From assembly GCF_011075055.1 (NCBI RefSeq), contig NC_058145.1, forward strand, positions 9,545,894 through 9,609,893: 64,000 bases of DNA. Direction: 5' to 3'. The notes beneath the pieces are model-generated. The model saw nothing but the letters and a program-made list of their open reading frames with translations. It was not told the DNA's origin and ran no database searches. Shown one piece after another: positions 1 through 9,663 of the stretch. Origin of the DNA: Mangifera indica (lineage: Eukaryota > Streptophyta > Magnoliopsida > Sapindales > Anacardiaceae). Numbering within the stretch: position 1 is the first letter of the stretch; each line of letters begins with the position of its first letter. The position numbers and the translations under genes are program-made.

Positions 1-438
1 GGAAATTTATAAAATACTCAGTCACCATCACTCAAATTATTCTTCAGCTTTGCTTCAATCTTTCCTCCAAAAAAAACATTGTTATTGAAATAGACCTGTA
101 TATATAATATAACTTAAAAATTATAAATAAAAAATCTTGGAACTCCAATTCCAACTTTGCCTTCAATTATTTTTATACCCTGTGTGAATTAATATCCAAT
201 TTAAATTCAACCTTAAAAATCTAGCATTATGATATTGAAATACTAAGCAAATCTCTATATAATTCTAGTTTTATAGAGTGTACAAGATAAAATAAGGTTA
301 AAAAAAACAAGAAATCAAAAGGAAAGAGTACAAGGATATATTCTAATCTATATGATTTTTTTGGCTCCCATACATGTGTGGTAACCAAGTCATTTTTTTA
401 TTCAAAAGCACTTATGGAAAAAGTCAAAAAGCCACAGA
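1..438. other. 3' flank of the PUT4-like gene
   Basis: This is AT-rich, non-coding sequence downstream of the minus-strand transporter. It probably holds the 3' UTR and polyadenylation site of that gene. The plus-strand open frames here are shadows of the transporter. No other gene is seen. Confidence 0.5.
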
Positions 439-1830
439 TCATTCTCCAGCTTCTACTGCTCCATCACCATTGTTGAACTTGAATATGTTCTTTGACTTGA
501 AAAGCTTCATCAAGAAGTACCATCCAATGGCTCCCAATGTCATCAACCCGCTCACCAAATACACAGTCTTTGTTGCAATCACCATAATCACAACCAAAAA
601 CCCAGATGGAATTAGGCACATAACCACCAATCCCGGCGGACTCAGTGGTACCTTGAAGGGCCTATTTAATTGCGGCAACTTCCTCCTCAGCCATAAAAAT
701 GAGGCAAATTCTAGCAGCATCCCCAAACTGTATAAAAAATTGGCTGATGAAATTATGTCTGTGAAATCCATATATGAAACTCCAAGTGTGATCAATGTTG
801 ACAGCAAAATTCCCACCCATGGAGTGTCGAACCATTTTGCTCTTGAAGCAAAGAATTTTGGTAAGGACCCCAGATTCGCCATGCCTAAAAGCTGATACGC
901 ACAGCTGCTTAATTGAGCCTCAAATAACCCAATTGCAGACAGGACTGCCCCCACTTCAATCCAGTATTTTAACCATTTTCCAGCGATGATTTCAGCTGCG
1001 GTAGCGTGGAACCCGGATTCCCATTGATTTTGATCGACGGAAACAGCTCCAGTGACGGCAAGAAGAGGGATAAAATAGGCTAAACAAGTGAAAATCACAG
1101 CCACTAGAAGCGCTTTGGGAAATGTTTTTTGAGGTTTATCTACTTCTCCAGCTAAAGTACTGACATTATCCCAAAAATTCAAGTTCCAAAAGAGGGTGTT
1201 GAAGAACAAGTTCCAATCTTTTTTAACCCCCTTCTGGCCTAAACTCAGCCATCTGTGTGGGTGAATTTTTGGGATGGAAATGAGAGACATTAATACGAAA
1301 GGAGAAAGAGAAACAACCCCTAGGAAAATAGCAGCAAAACCGACAATTACTAAGCCTGTGTAGTTGAGAAAAGAAAGCACACAAGTTGATACCATAATTG
1401 CAAGATATCTAGGCCAGCCTGATTCCATGGAGGGCCAAACTTTCTCCAGGTAGGTTATGCAAAGCACTGGAAAAGCTGCAATGTTTATGACTCCACTGAG
1501 GAATTTCCAGGAGCCCATCATGGATCCGAGGAAGGGTCCGAAAGCTTGGTGAGCCCAGATGACAAAGCCACCGTCGCCTGGAAAGGCGGTGGAAAGCTCG
1601 GCAGTGATGAGAGCTTCAGGGACACTCCAGATGAAGGGGAAGATGAAGAAGCCGAGAAGGGCTAAAAGTGGCCCTGCTGCTTGAACTGCAGGCTCTTCTC
1701 CATAGGGGCCTCCGGCGACCTCAAAATAGATGAGGAAAATGAGAGGGATTAGTGTGAGTTTCTTGGATTTTGGTTTGGCGGATGTGATTGGAAGTTGATG
1801 GTTTTGTGATTGGTTTTCTTCTTGTGTCAT
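439..1830 (-). CDS. PUT4: PUT4-like polyamine / amino-acid permease (APC superfamily, LAT group)
   Basis: This is a 463-residue, intronless membrane transporter. It starts at an ATG at 1830-1828 and stops with TGA at 441-439. Plant PUT/LAT proteins import polyamines (and paraquat) by proton symport at plasma or internal membranes. Seen: a short polar N-terminus (about 1-25), then about twelve hydrophobic segments. The first carries the family signature [20 protein letters not shown] near residues 36-55, followed by [19 protein letters not shown] and GGFVIW motifs. Further family blocks are [30 protein letters not shown] and [16 protein letters not shown]. The text resembles Arabidopsis At3g13620 (PUT4) more than PUT1-3 or PUT5, and that gene is also intronless and of similar length. 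No internal stop or frameshift is present, so it looks functional. Substrate is inferred from family. The promoter must lie above 1830. Confidence 0.95.
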   Translation of the reverse strand: MTQEENQSQNHQLPITSAKPKSKKLTLIPLIFLIYFEVAGGPYGEEPAVQAAGPLLALLGFFIFPFIWSVPEALITAELSTAFPGDGGFVIWAHQAFGPFLGSMMGSWKFLSGVINIAAFPVLCITYLEKVWPSMESGWPRYLAIMVSTCVLSFLNYTGLVIVGFAAIFLGVVSLSPFVLMSLISIPKIHPHRWLSLGQKGVKKDWNLFFNTLFWNLNFWDNVSTLAGEVDKPQKTFPKALLVAVIFTCLAYFIPLLAVTGAVSVDQNQWESGFHATAAEIIAGKWLKYWIEVGAVLSAIGLFEAQLSSCAYQLLGMANLGSLPKFFASRAKWFDTPWVGILLSTLITLGVSYMDFTDIISSANFLYSLGMLLEFASFLWLRRKLPQLNRPFKVPLSPPGLVVMCLIPSGFLVVIMVIATKTVYLVSGLMTLGAIGWYFLMKLFKSKNIFKFNNGDGAVEAGE

Positions 1831-2090
1831 GATTCAGGAATGGAAATCTGGCAAACTAAAGTAAACTCAGATCAAGAAAAACCCTGCAGGATAAGAGAAG
1901 TCGAGAAGAAACAAAATTCGTCTCCAACTCCCAGTCCGGATTGAAGAAGAAAGGAAATACATTTATTTTAGGGCTGCGTATGGAGGGAGAATATGCTTGC
2001 TTATTTATGATTTGTAAAATTACCAAATACAACTCATCATCGCTAAAATTTATACTATTATAAAGCTATATAATTTTATTATATTTTATT
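1831..2090 (-). promoter_or_regulatory. 5' flank of the PUT4-like gene
   Basis: This stretch of mixed composition lies upstream of the minus-strand start codon and should contain its 5' UTR and core promoter. It is less AT-rich than the repeats that follow from about 2090. No clear TATA box could be assigned with confidence. Confidence 0.3.
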
Positions 2091-2194
2091 TACATGGTCA
2101 TGGCACAATTTTTTAAATATTATTATATAATTATAAATTATTTTATTTTTAATTTAAAATTATTTAATTAATAAAATTATATATATTTATTTTA

Positions 2195-2510
2195 CAATAA
2201 AACTATGTGTATCTATTTTGGGTACATAAATATATACACATTTATATGTGTCATCATGTGATTAAAAGATTTTAAATTAAGAATAAAACAATGATCAATC
2301 ATATGATGACACATATGAGTGTATATATATTTGTGTACCTAAAATGGATACACATAGTATTGCTCTTTATTTTAAAGATATATATATATGTATATTTTTA
2401 AATAATTAAATAATTTTAAATTAAAAATAAAAAATATTTAATCATATGATAATATATATAATTATATATTTATTTATATAGTCAAAAATATATATAATTT
2501 TATTTATATT
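2195..2510. repeat. AT-rich palindromic MITE, family A copy 1
   Basis: A hairpin is visible: the left arm 2201-2263 (begins AACTATGTGTATCTATTTTG) pairs with the right arm 2297-2360 with few mismatches. The flanks to about 2510 repeat the same motifs in more decayed form, suggesting a nested second copy. The same palindrome recurs near 4700, 5070, 32100 and 39030, so this is a dispersed non-autonomous element with no coding capacity. Confidence 0.7.
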
Positions 2511-2810
2511 TCAGCAAGGGAGGGTATAAAATTCAAGCAAGAGTGTGAAGATAAAAGGAATGCGAGTGTTGCATGAATTATGGAAGAGTTAGGGATCATT
2601 TTCAAGTGCGCTTGAAATATGCTGATGAAAAGGGACAAAAGTATTGGAATCTGTCATTGAATTAATTCTATGCATATTTCTAACAATAATTGTGATGTGA
2701 TCCAATAAACCATTATTAATAATTTTAATATCATATTCCAGATCTGGAATATGACCATAAATTCAACAATATACATAGATATAACATATATTAGTTTATA
2801 ATATTAAATT

Positions 2811-3620
2811 GGCCAAAAGACTTGCTCCCACCCAAGGTTTGATGTAATTCCAAAATTTCATTTGCCAACTTTCAAAAATTTAAATATTTATTTATACGTT
2901 GATTTCTATTAAAAAAACTCAGTTAAAGTTAAAGTTAAAACTATTCTTTAATAAAAAAATTTAAAAAAATTAAAGTTTTATTACTGATTCTCTCTTATAT
3001 TTATAGATCTAACAATTTTTTCTCTTTTAAAGTTTAAAAGAAGAACATTTTTCTTTAAGGTTTGTGATTTTCTTTAGTTGCTTCTTTAATAACTGGAGCT
3101 AGCCAACCTTCATATTAACACTCTTCCCTCTCCCAAAAAACGATGAATTGTTGGCGCAAAGACAAAATAGATCTATGCATTTCATAGATTTGTTTCTTTT
3201 GGCCTATTTATGCATCAACCGATGCATAGTTCGATGAGAAGAAGACTTTATTTTTCTTTTGATATATTTATGTGTCGGTCCACCTCCGATTTGCCGATGA
3301 TTCATCATTGTTTGGGAGAGAAAGGAGTGTTGGTATAAAGGTTGGTCAGCTTTGGTTACCAGAAGAGTAGCAACAAGGAAAAACTATAAACCCTAAGGGG
3401 GAAATTTCATTTTTTAAACTTTAAGTGAGAGAAAATAATAGATTTTTAAACTTTGAGGGAAAATATGATAAAATTTTTATTAAATGATAGTTTTATCCCT
3501 AACCTTAATTGAAGATTTTAATAAAAATTGACTCTTAGACGAGTGTTTGAGTTTTTGAAAATTGGTGAGTAAAACTTTGGAGTTACATCTAACCTTGGGT
3601 TGGGAACAAGTCTTTTGGCC
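2811..3620. mobile_element. Foldback Mutator-like element (non-autonomous)
   Basis: The termini are inverted repeats starting GGCCAAAAGACTTG, with further matched blocks inward (CCCA-CCCAAGGTT, then GATGTAA). A perfect 9-bp target duplication TATTAAATT lies at 2802-2810 and 3621-3629, as expected of Mutator-like transposons. Matching continues far inside: for example GCTAGCCAACCTTCATAT near 3097 pairs with its inverted counterpart near 3340. Nearly the whole 810 bp can therefore fold on itself. No transposase is present. It shares terminal sequence with the element at 28327. Confidence 0.85.
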
Positions 3621-3639
3621 TATTAAATTATATAAGTTT

Positions 3640-4690
3640 GTACGCAGCATTTATTCTTTTAGCCGAAAGAATAATATCACAACATTTATAATATTTAAAG
3701 TCAATATATGCTAATTAATGCAAATAAATTATCTGATATAAAAGAGTTCTAATATTTTAGAAAAAAAAAAAAAAGTTGGAAATGAGTAATACTGCACTTC
3801 CTAAATAAAATCCCAAAATTTAAATTCCAAGTAATATATGTAGTACCAAAATATTTAAAAAAATGTATTACCATTTAATTTTTTTTTTCTCATCTAAATG
3901 TTTAGGTTTATCCTTTTGGCAGTATTGTCAAGAGGGTATGTGAGAGAGTTGCCAATTGCCATTTAGAGAGTTTTTCCCCCATTTTACCAGATCTGTTTCA
4001 TCAGAACCCTAAACTCACTCACTTCACTTCACTTCTATGCCGACTCCCTTAGGCGCCCACTTCTACCCACCCTTCTGCTTCCTCTCAGTCTCGGCATCAC
4101 GAGATCATGCCTGTCATCACCGCCGTTGGTCTCCGCATCTTAGCTTGCCAAAAGTGTTTTTAGGTAATTCTTCTTGCATTATAATGGCAAATTGTGTGTT
4201 TGTGGTTTTAGAGCAAATGCAGTTTCCGTGAAGTCTCTCAAATAGACGCGAAGCGTTTGTAGCCAAGCAAACTTTCAACAAATGTTATCAGCAACAGAAA
4301 TTGTGGATGTGGTTAATCTGATAATTTAAAAATAAAGTTAAAAAGCAAAGAGTAATATTATATAAATAATAATATATTATTATATAATTAAATAATTAAA
4401 AATTAAAAATAAATTAATATCTAATTATAAAAAAAATATTATAATTTATATATAAAAAAATTATATACCTAATTTTATTGATAAGGAAATAGCAAAATAC
4501 GCGTGTATATTAAAGTTGACATTCATAACTATTATCTGTTGCCGCCGCCAAGTTTTACTCTCAGATAAAACTTCCACCAGGCAGCACTTGCTTCTCTTTA
4601 AAATATTATTTTCAATTGACATTTTAATCTTTTATTGAAATTATAATATATGCACAAAATATATATAATTTTTAAATCCTTATAAAAAAG
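3640..4690. other. Intergenic AT-rich DNA with a possible gene 5'-end fragment at 4000-4230
   Basis: This is mostly AT-rich, with a decayed family-A-like MITE around 4350-4490. One island at about 4000-4230 is GC-richer and gene-like. It has an ACCCTAAAC-like telo-box and CTTCACTTC pyrimidine runs typical of plant housekeeping 5' UTRs, then a short open frame and a GT donor-like site near 4161. No continuation was found, so it may be a captured or orphaned first exon. It is not called as a gene. Confidence 0.25.
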
Positions 4691-4694
4691 AAAA

Positions 4695-4850
4695 ATATTA
4701 TATTTATGTATATTTATTTTAAGTATATAAATATATACATATTTATATGTATTATTATTAATTAAATATTATTTTATTCTTAATTTAAAAAAATTAAATG
4801 TATATATTTATATATTTTATTATATGATTAAATATTATACAATTATAAAT
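4695..4850. repeat. AT-rich palindromic MITE, family A copy 2
   Basis: It carries the family-A arms (TATTTATTTTAAGTATATAA, then ACATATTTATATGTATTATT) and the central TTTTATTCTTAATTTAAAA block, followed by an inverted counterpart. It is more decayed than copy 1. Confidence 0.5.
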
Positions 4851-5067
4851 CACCTTTAATAAAAACAAACCTTTCCACTATAAGGAGAAAATAATGAAAA
4901 TGAGTAGTTGAGAAATTGAAATAATTTCTTTTAGTTAAATAAATAGGTAATAATTCAAATTATAAGAGATTAATATTAATAACAATGACTCAAAATATTC
5001 AATAAAATAAGTATAATGCAATAAAAATTGGAATCAAATTTTGTAGAATGATATAAACCCAGTCAGT

Positions 5068-5215
5068 ATATAATAATATATATATTTATTTTAAATACAT
5101 AAATAAATACATATTCATATATATTATCATGTAATTAATTTTTATTTTATTTTTAATTTAAAATTAATAAATCATATAATGATACACATCAAACATATAT
5201 TTAATTTTATTAAAT
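5068..5215. repeat. AT-rich palindromic MITE, family A copy 3
   Basis: It has the same order of blocks as copies 1 and 2: ATTTATTTTAAATACATAAA, TATTATCATGTAATTAA, a TTTTAATTTAAAATTA centre, then TCATATAATGATACACAT. The sequence on either side (4850-5068 and 5215-5800) is featureless AT-rich DNA. Confidence 0.5.
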
Positions 5216-6629
5216 CTCAAAAAGGTTTTATATTAGGATAATTATATTATTGTAATTAATTTTTAAAATATAACTTCTCTGAAGATTCTAGGAATAATAA
5301 TTTTACTGAAAATGAAAAGACAACAAAGATATTTTGCTATCTAAATTTTCATAATTGTCATCAACCTTGTATTTTTATGCAAGATTTCAAGGTGGAGCCA
5401 TGGACGACCATAAAAATGTCCAATTAAGGACAACAAATAATTATTAAGTAAAAAGATAAAATATTTAACAAAAAAATCAAAAACCTCTATCTCAGTAATT
5501 AATTTTCTCCAATTCTGACTATGGAATTATAAAACGATTTGTACTTTTTCTAAGCCGTTGGGAAAAAAAATATCTATTTTAAATATTCAGGGGAAAAAAC
5601 AATGTAATTGTGCATGAATAATTCAAAAAATTTATTAAAAAATAGTTTTTTAATTTTTGTGTATTTTGGAAATAAATATTTTAAAAATATATAAAAAAAG
5701 TATTATTCAAAAATTTCAACATCCATTGAACAAAAAAACACACCAAAAAATAAAAATGAGTTATTTAATTTAATTTAGTTTTTCTCTTCATTTTCATTAT
5801 ATTAAATAGGAAAATTATATTAAATTGCCAAAATTAAGGGAGTTTAAGCGAAATTACCCAAAATAATAGGTTTAAGCAAAAATACCCAATTTTTGTGTAA
5901 TAACGAAACGACCCCTATATATAAACAAGAAAATTTTCATATTTCCCATGGTAATTTTCCACGATTTCACTATGTAAATTTAAAGAAATTTTCCCTTTCC
6001 ACGGTCATCCCATGGGTGAAGAGATTTTCGTATTTTTCAACGATCGAAAATGGCAAAGAAGATTAGTACATTTTCCTTACTCTTGTTTAAATCAAGTTAT
6101 TGTTCATATTATTGAGTTTTGAAGGAGACTTTGCGATTTCACAGTTTAGGGTTTTGATTTTGAACAATGTTTAAAATGTTTTAATTCTTGGTTGTTTTCG
6201 ATGAATTTCTTTGAGGGGTTTTGTGTTATAGTCTATGTAGATTTGATTTGTGCTGAAATTGGACGCTAAAATGGCGAATTTTTGGTCGAAAAATGGGTTC
6301 GAAGTGATTGGCGCTCCTACCATGGGAACAGTGGATTCCACAATCACGACGAAATCTCCCACGGTTAGAAGAGTTTGACTGTGGGTTAGGGGGTGAAATA
6401 GCGTTTTTAAAACATTAGGGAGCTAGGGGAAAAGAGTTAGTCCACGAAGGGTGTTTCTGAAATTTATCATGAGACACTGGGCTAATGTTGTGAAAACCAT
6501 GAGGGGGGGAATTTACTTTTTTTAAACTATAGGGGTGCTAAAGTTACAAAATTGCTTGGGGGGTGTAAAGGATAAATATTGGACCGGTTTGTTGTAGGAA
6601 TTTTCTAAGGGGGGTAATTAATATTTTTC

Positions 6630-8040
6630 ATATCTAGGTTTCTTGACGTGTATATTTTGAATTTTATATCCGTTTTTTCTGTTTTAGGGTTTTTTGACAT
6701 ATAGTTTTTGAATTTGACATTCGGCTTTTTGATTTTTGTGTTTTTTTGGCACATTTTATGATATAATGACATAATTTCAGCTCAATATTTTGGTTTATTT
6801 GTTTATAGGATATATTGATTCGTATTTTTGAATTTCATATTCGTTTTTTCGAATTTTGTCATTTTATGATATATCGACTCGTATTTTTCAGATTTCTGAA
6901 CAATTTTCTGATTGGTGACATTCTAACGTATTTTAACTTATAGAATTTGAATTTGAATTTCGTTTTTTCGATTTTTCCCGTTTTAGGATAAATCGACTCG
7001 TATTTCTAAGATTTTTGAATGATTTTTCAATTATTAACATTTTAAGGTATTTCAACGTATAAAATTCGAATTTCAGTTCCGTTTTTTAAATTTTTGCCGT
7101 TTTAGGATAAATCGACTTATATTTTAAAGATTTTCAAACGATTTTTCAATTATTGACATTCTAAGGTATTTTAATGTATAGAATTCGAATTTCAGTTCCA
7201 TTTTTTCAAATTTCACCATTTTAGGATATCTTGACTTGTATTTTTCAGATTTTTGAACGATTTTTTGATTATTAACATTCTAAGGTATTTTAAACTATAG
7301 AATTCGAATTTCAGTTTCGTTTTTTCGAATTTCACCGTTTTAAGATATATCGATCGTATTTTTCAGATTTTTGAATGATTTTTCGATTGTTGACATTCTA
7401 GGGTATTTCAATGTTTAGAATTTGAATTTCAGTTCCGTTTTTTCAAATTTCACCATTTTAGGATATATCGACTCGTATTTTACAGATTTTCAAATGATTT
7501 TTCGATTATTGAGATTCTAAGGTATTTCAAAGTTTAGAATTCAAATTTCATGTTATGTTTTTTCGATTTTCACCGTTTTAGGATATGTCGACTCGTATCT
7601 TCTAGATTTTAGATCGATTTTCGATTATTGACATTCTAAGGTATTTCAACGTATAAAATTCAAATTTCAGTTCTGTTTTTTCGAATTTCACGATTTTAGG
7701 ATATCTTGACTTGTATTTTCTAGATTTTCGAACGATTTTTTGATTATTGACATTCTAAAATATTTCAATGTATAGAATTCGAATTTCACCGTTTTAAGAT
7801 ATATTGACTCGTATTTTCCAGATTTTCAAATGACATTTTTGATTGTTGATTTTCTAGGGTATTTCAACATTTAGAAATTTGAATTTTGGTTTCATTTTTT
7901 TGATTTTCACCGTTTTAGGATATATTGACTCGTATTTTTCAGATTTTGGAACGATTTTTTGATTATTGACATTCTAGAGTATTTCAACGTTTAGAATTCG
8001 AATATTAGTTTCGCTTTTTTATCTTCACCATTTTATCATA
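6630..8040. repeat. Tandem array, about 119-bp monomer
   Basis: The landmark GACATTCTAAGGTATTTCAA recurs at 6917, 7036, 7155, 7274, 7392, 7511, 7630, 7749, 7848 and 7969. That is a period of 118-119 bp, with one shortened unit of 99. Each unit also has a GTTTTTTCGAATTTCACC block and a GGATATATCGACTCGTATTT block. The first units are the most decayed. It lies entirely inside the 5809-9540 element. Confidence 0.9.
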
Positions 8041-8089
8041 ATGAAATCCTATTTTTTAAATTTTGTCATTTTTTTCAACATTACTATAT

Positions 8090-9180
8090 TTGTGGTTACT
8101 TGTTTGTTTTTTATGAATGTCTTACGAATTTATGTAACACTTTTATATGTTATCTTATATCAAAATATATCTATCTGTTTTTAACATTCCATTTAAAACG
8201 TTTTTACAATGTTTAGTATCAAAATACCCTATATATTTTTTTAATATTGCATTTAACCCCTTATAATTATCTAATATTTTATTTAACACCCTTGTATAAT
8301 ATCTTGTATCAAAATGTATCTATCTATTTTTAATATTTTATTAAAAACGTTCTTACAATGTTTAATATCAAAATACCCTCTATGTTTTTCTAATATTTAT
8401 TTAACCCCCTATATTTATCTCACAATTTGTTTAACAACTTTTTATGTTATCTTGTATCAAAATGTATTTATCTATTCTTAACATTTCATTTAAAACGTTC
8501 TTATAATGTTTAATATCAAAATACCCTCTATATTTTTTAATATTTCTTTAACCCCTTATACTTATCTAATATTTTATTTAATACTCTCATATGTTTCCTA
8601 TTATCAAAATACATCTATTCATTCTTAACATGTTTTTAAATCCTTCATGATATTATGAAATATCAAAATACCCCCATGCTTTTTTTAATATTTTTTTAAC
8701 CCCCTATAATTATCTAACTTTTAATTTAACACTATTGTGTGTTCTCTTGCATAAAAAAATATCTATCTATTCTTAACCTATTATTTAAATCTTTCATATA
8801 TTATGTAATTTCAAAATACCTTATATATTTTTTAATATTTAATTTTCCCCCCTACAATTACCTAATATTGCATTTATCACCCTTGTATGTTGTCTTATAT
8901 CAAAATATATCTATCTATTTCTAAAATTTCATTTATAATACTCTTACAATGTTTAATATCAAAATACCCCCCGTTTTTTTATAACATTAATTTAACCCCT
9001 CATAATTATCTAACACTTCATTTAACACCCTTATATGTTGTCTTGTATTAAAATACGTCTATCTATTCTTAACATGTTATTTAAATATTTTATATATTGT
9101 ATAATATCAAAATACCTCCCATATTTCTCTAACATTTATTTAACCCTTATATTATTATCTAATATTCAAGTATCCCTTTT
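8090..9180. repeat. Tandem array, about 149-bp monomer
   Basis: The landmark TATCTATCTATTCTTAACA recurs near 8168, 8317, 8465, 8612, 8760, 8908 and 9058, a period of 147-150 bp. Units also share TATCAAAATACCC and TTTAACCCCTTATAATTAT blocks. It is unrelated in sequence to the 119-bp array next to it and lies in the same element. Confidence 0.9.
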
Positions 9181-9663
9181 ATATGACATATAAACTAGAT
9201 TTAACAAATAAAATTAAGTTTTTAGGATAAAATTCGTATAAATACCTTTTTTCGATTCGAATTTAGAAATACGAACTTCTTCTATCTGAACGAACCCGTA
9301 CTAATTGATATTGAGTAAAAATGAGAATGAGAATGAATGTTTAAATGATATGAGAAGTGTGTGTAATAAGAGTGAGAGAGAATTTATATAAATGTGGTGA
9401 AGGGTAATTTTGATATTTTAAAAAAAGTTTAAGGCATTTTTGCTTAAGAATAAAAAATTTGGGTATTTTTTTTTAAGAATAGTGAAATCGGACATTTTTG
9501 CTTAATAGAGACGTAATTCGGCCATTTATTATAATTTCCCAATTAAATATATCACCTTCTTAAATTAAAAGAAAATTTCCCTGCTTAAACGGTGCGTTTT
9601 CTCTTTTCCCCTACACCCACAAAGTCTCTGTTCTTTGGAGTTGCGGCCGGTGAACCAGGAATA

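Larger units (their letters stand above)
5809..9540. mobile_element. 3.7-kb TIR element (Mutator-like) with internal tandem arrays
   Basis: The left end GGAAAATTATATTAAATTGCC and the inverted right end GGGAAATTATAATAAATGGCC align. Alignment continues about 80 bp inward through AAGCAAAAATACCCAA-type blocks. Flanking 9-mers TATTAAATA (5800-5808) and AATTAAATA (9541-9549) match at 8 of 9 positions, a likely target duplication. No transposase frame is found. The left third (5930-6600) holds non-repetitive sequence of unknown origin with several CCCATGG/CCACGG motifs. The rest is two tandem arrays. It inserted just upstream of the PLAT-like gene, whose start is only 124 bp away. Confidence 0.75.

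Noticed and set aside
374..989. Plus-strand open frames of 173 and 64 codons
   Set aside because: They lie antisense to the transporter gene, whose conserved membrane protein explains the open frame.
6630..9180. CRISPR-like regular repeats
   Set aside because: The repeats are head-to-tail 119- and 149-bp monomers without unique spacers, in a plant genome; they are tandem satellites.
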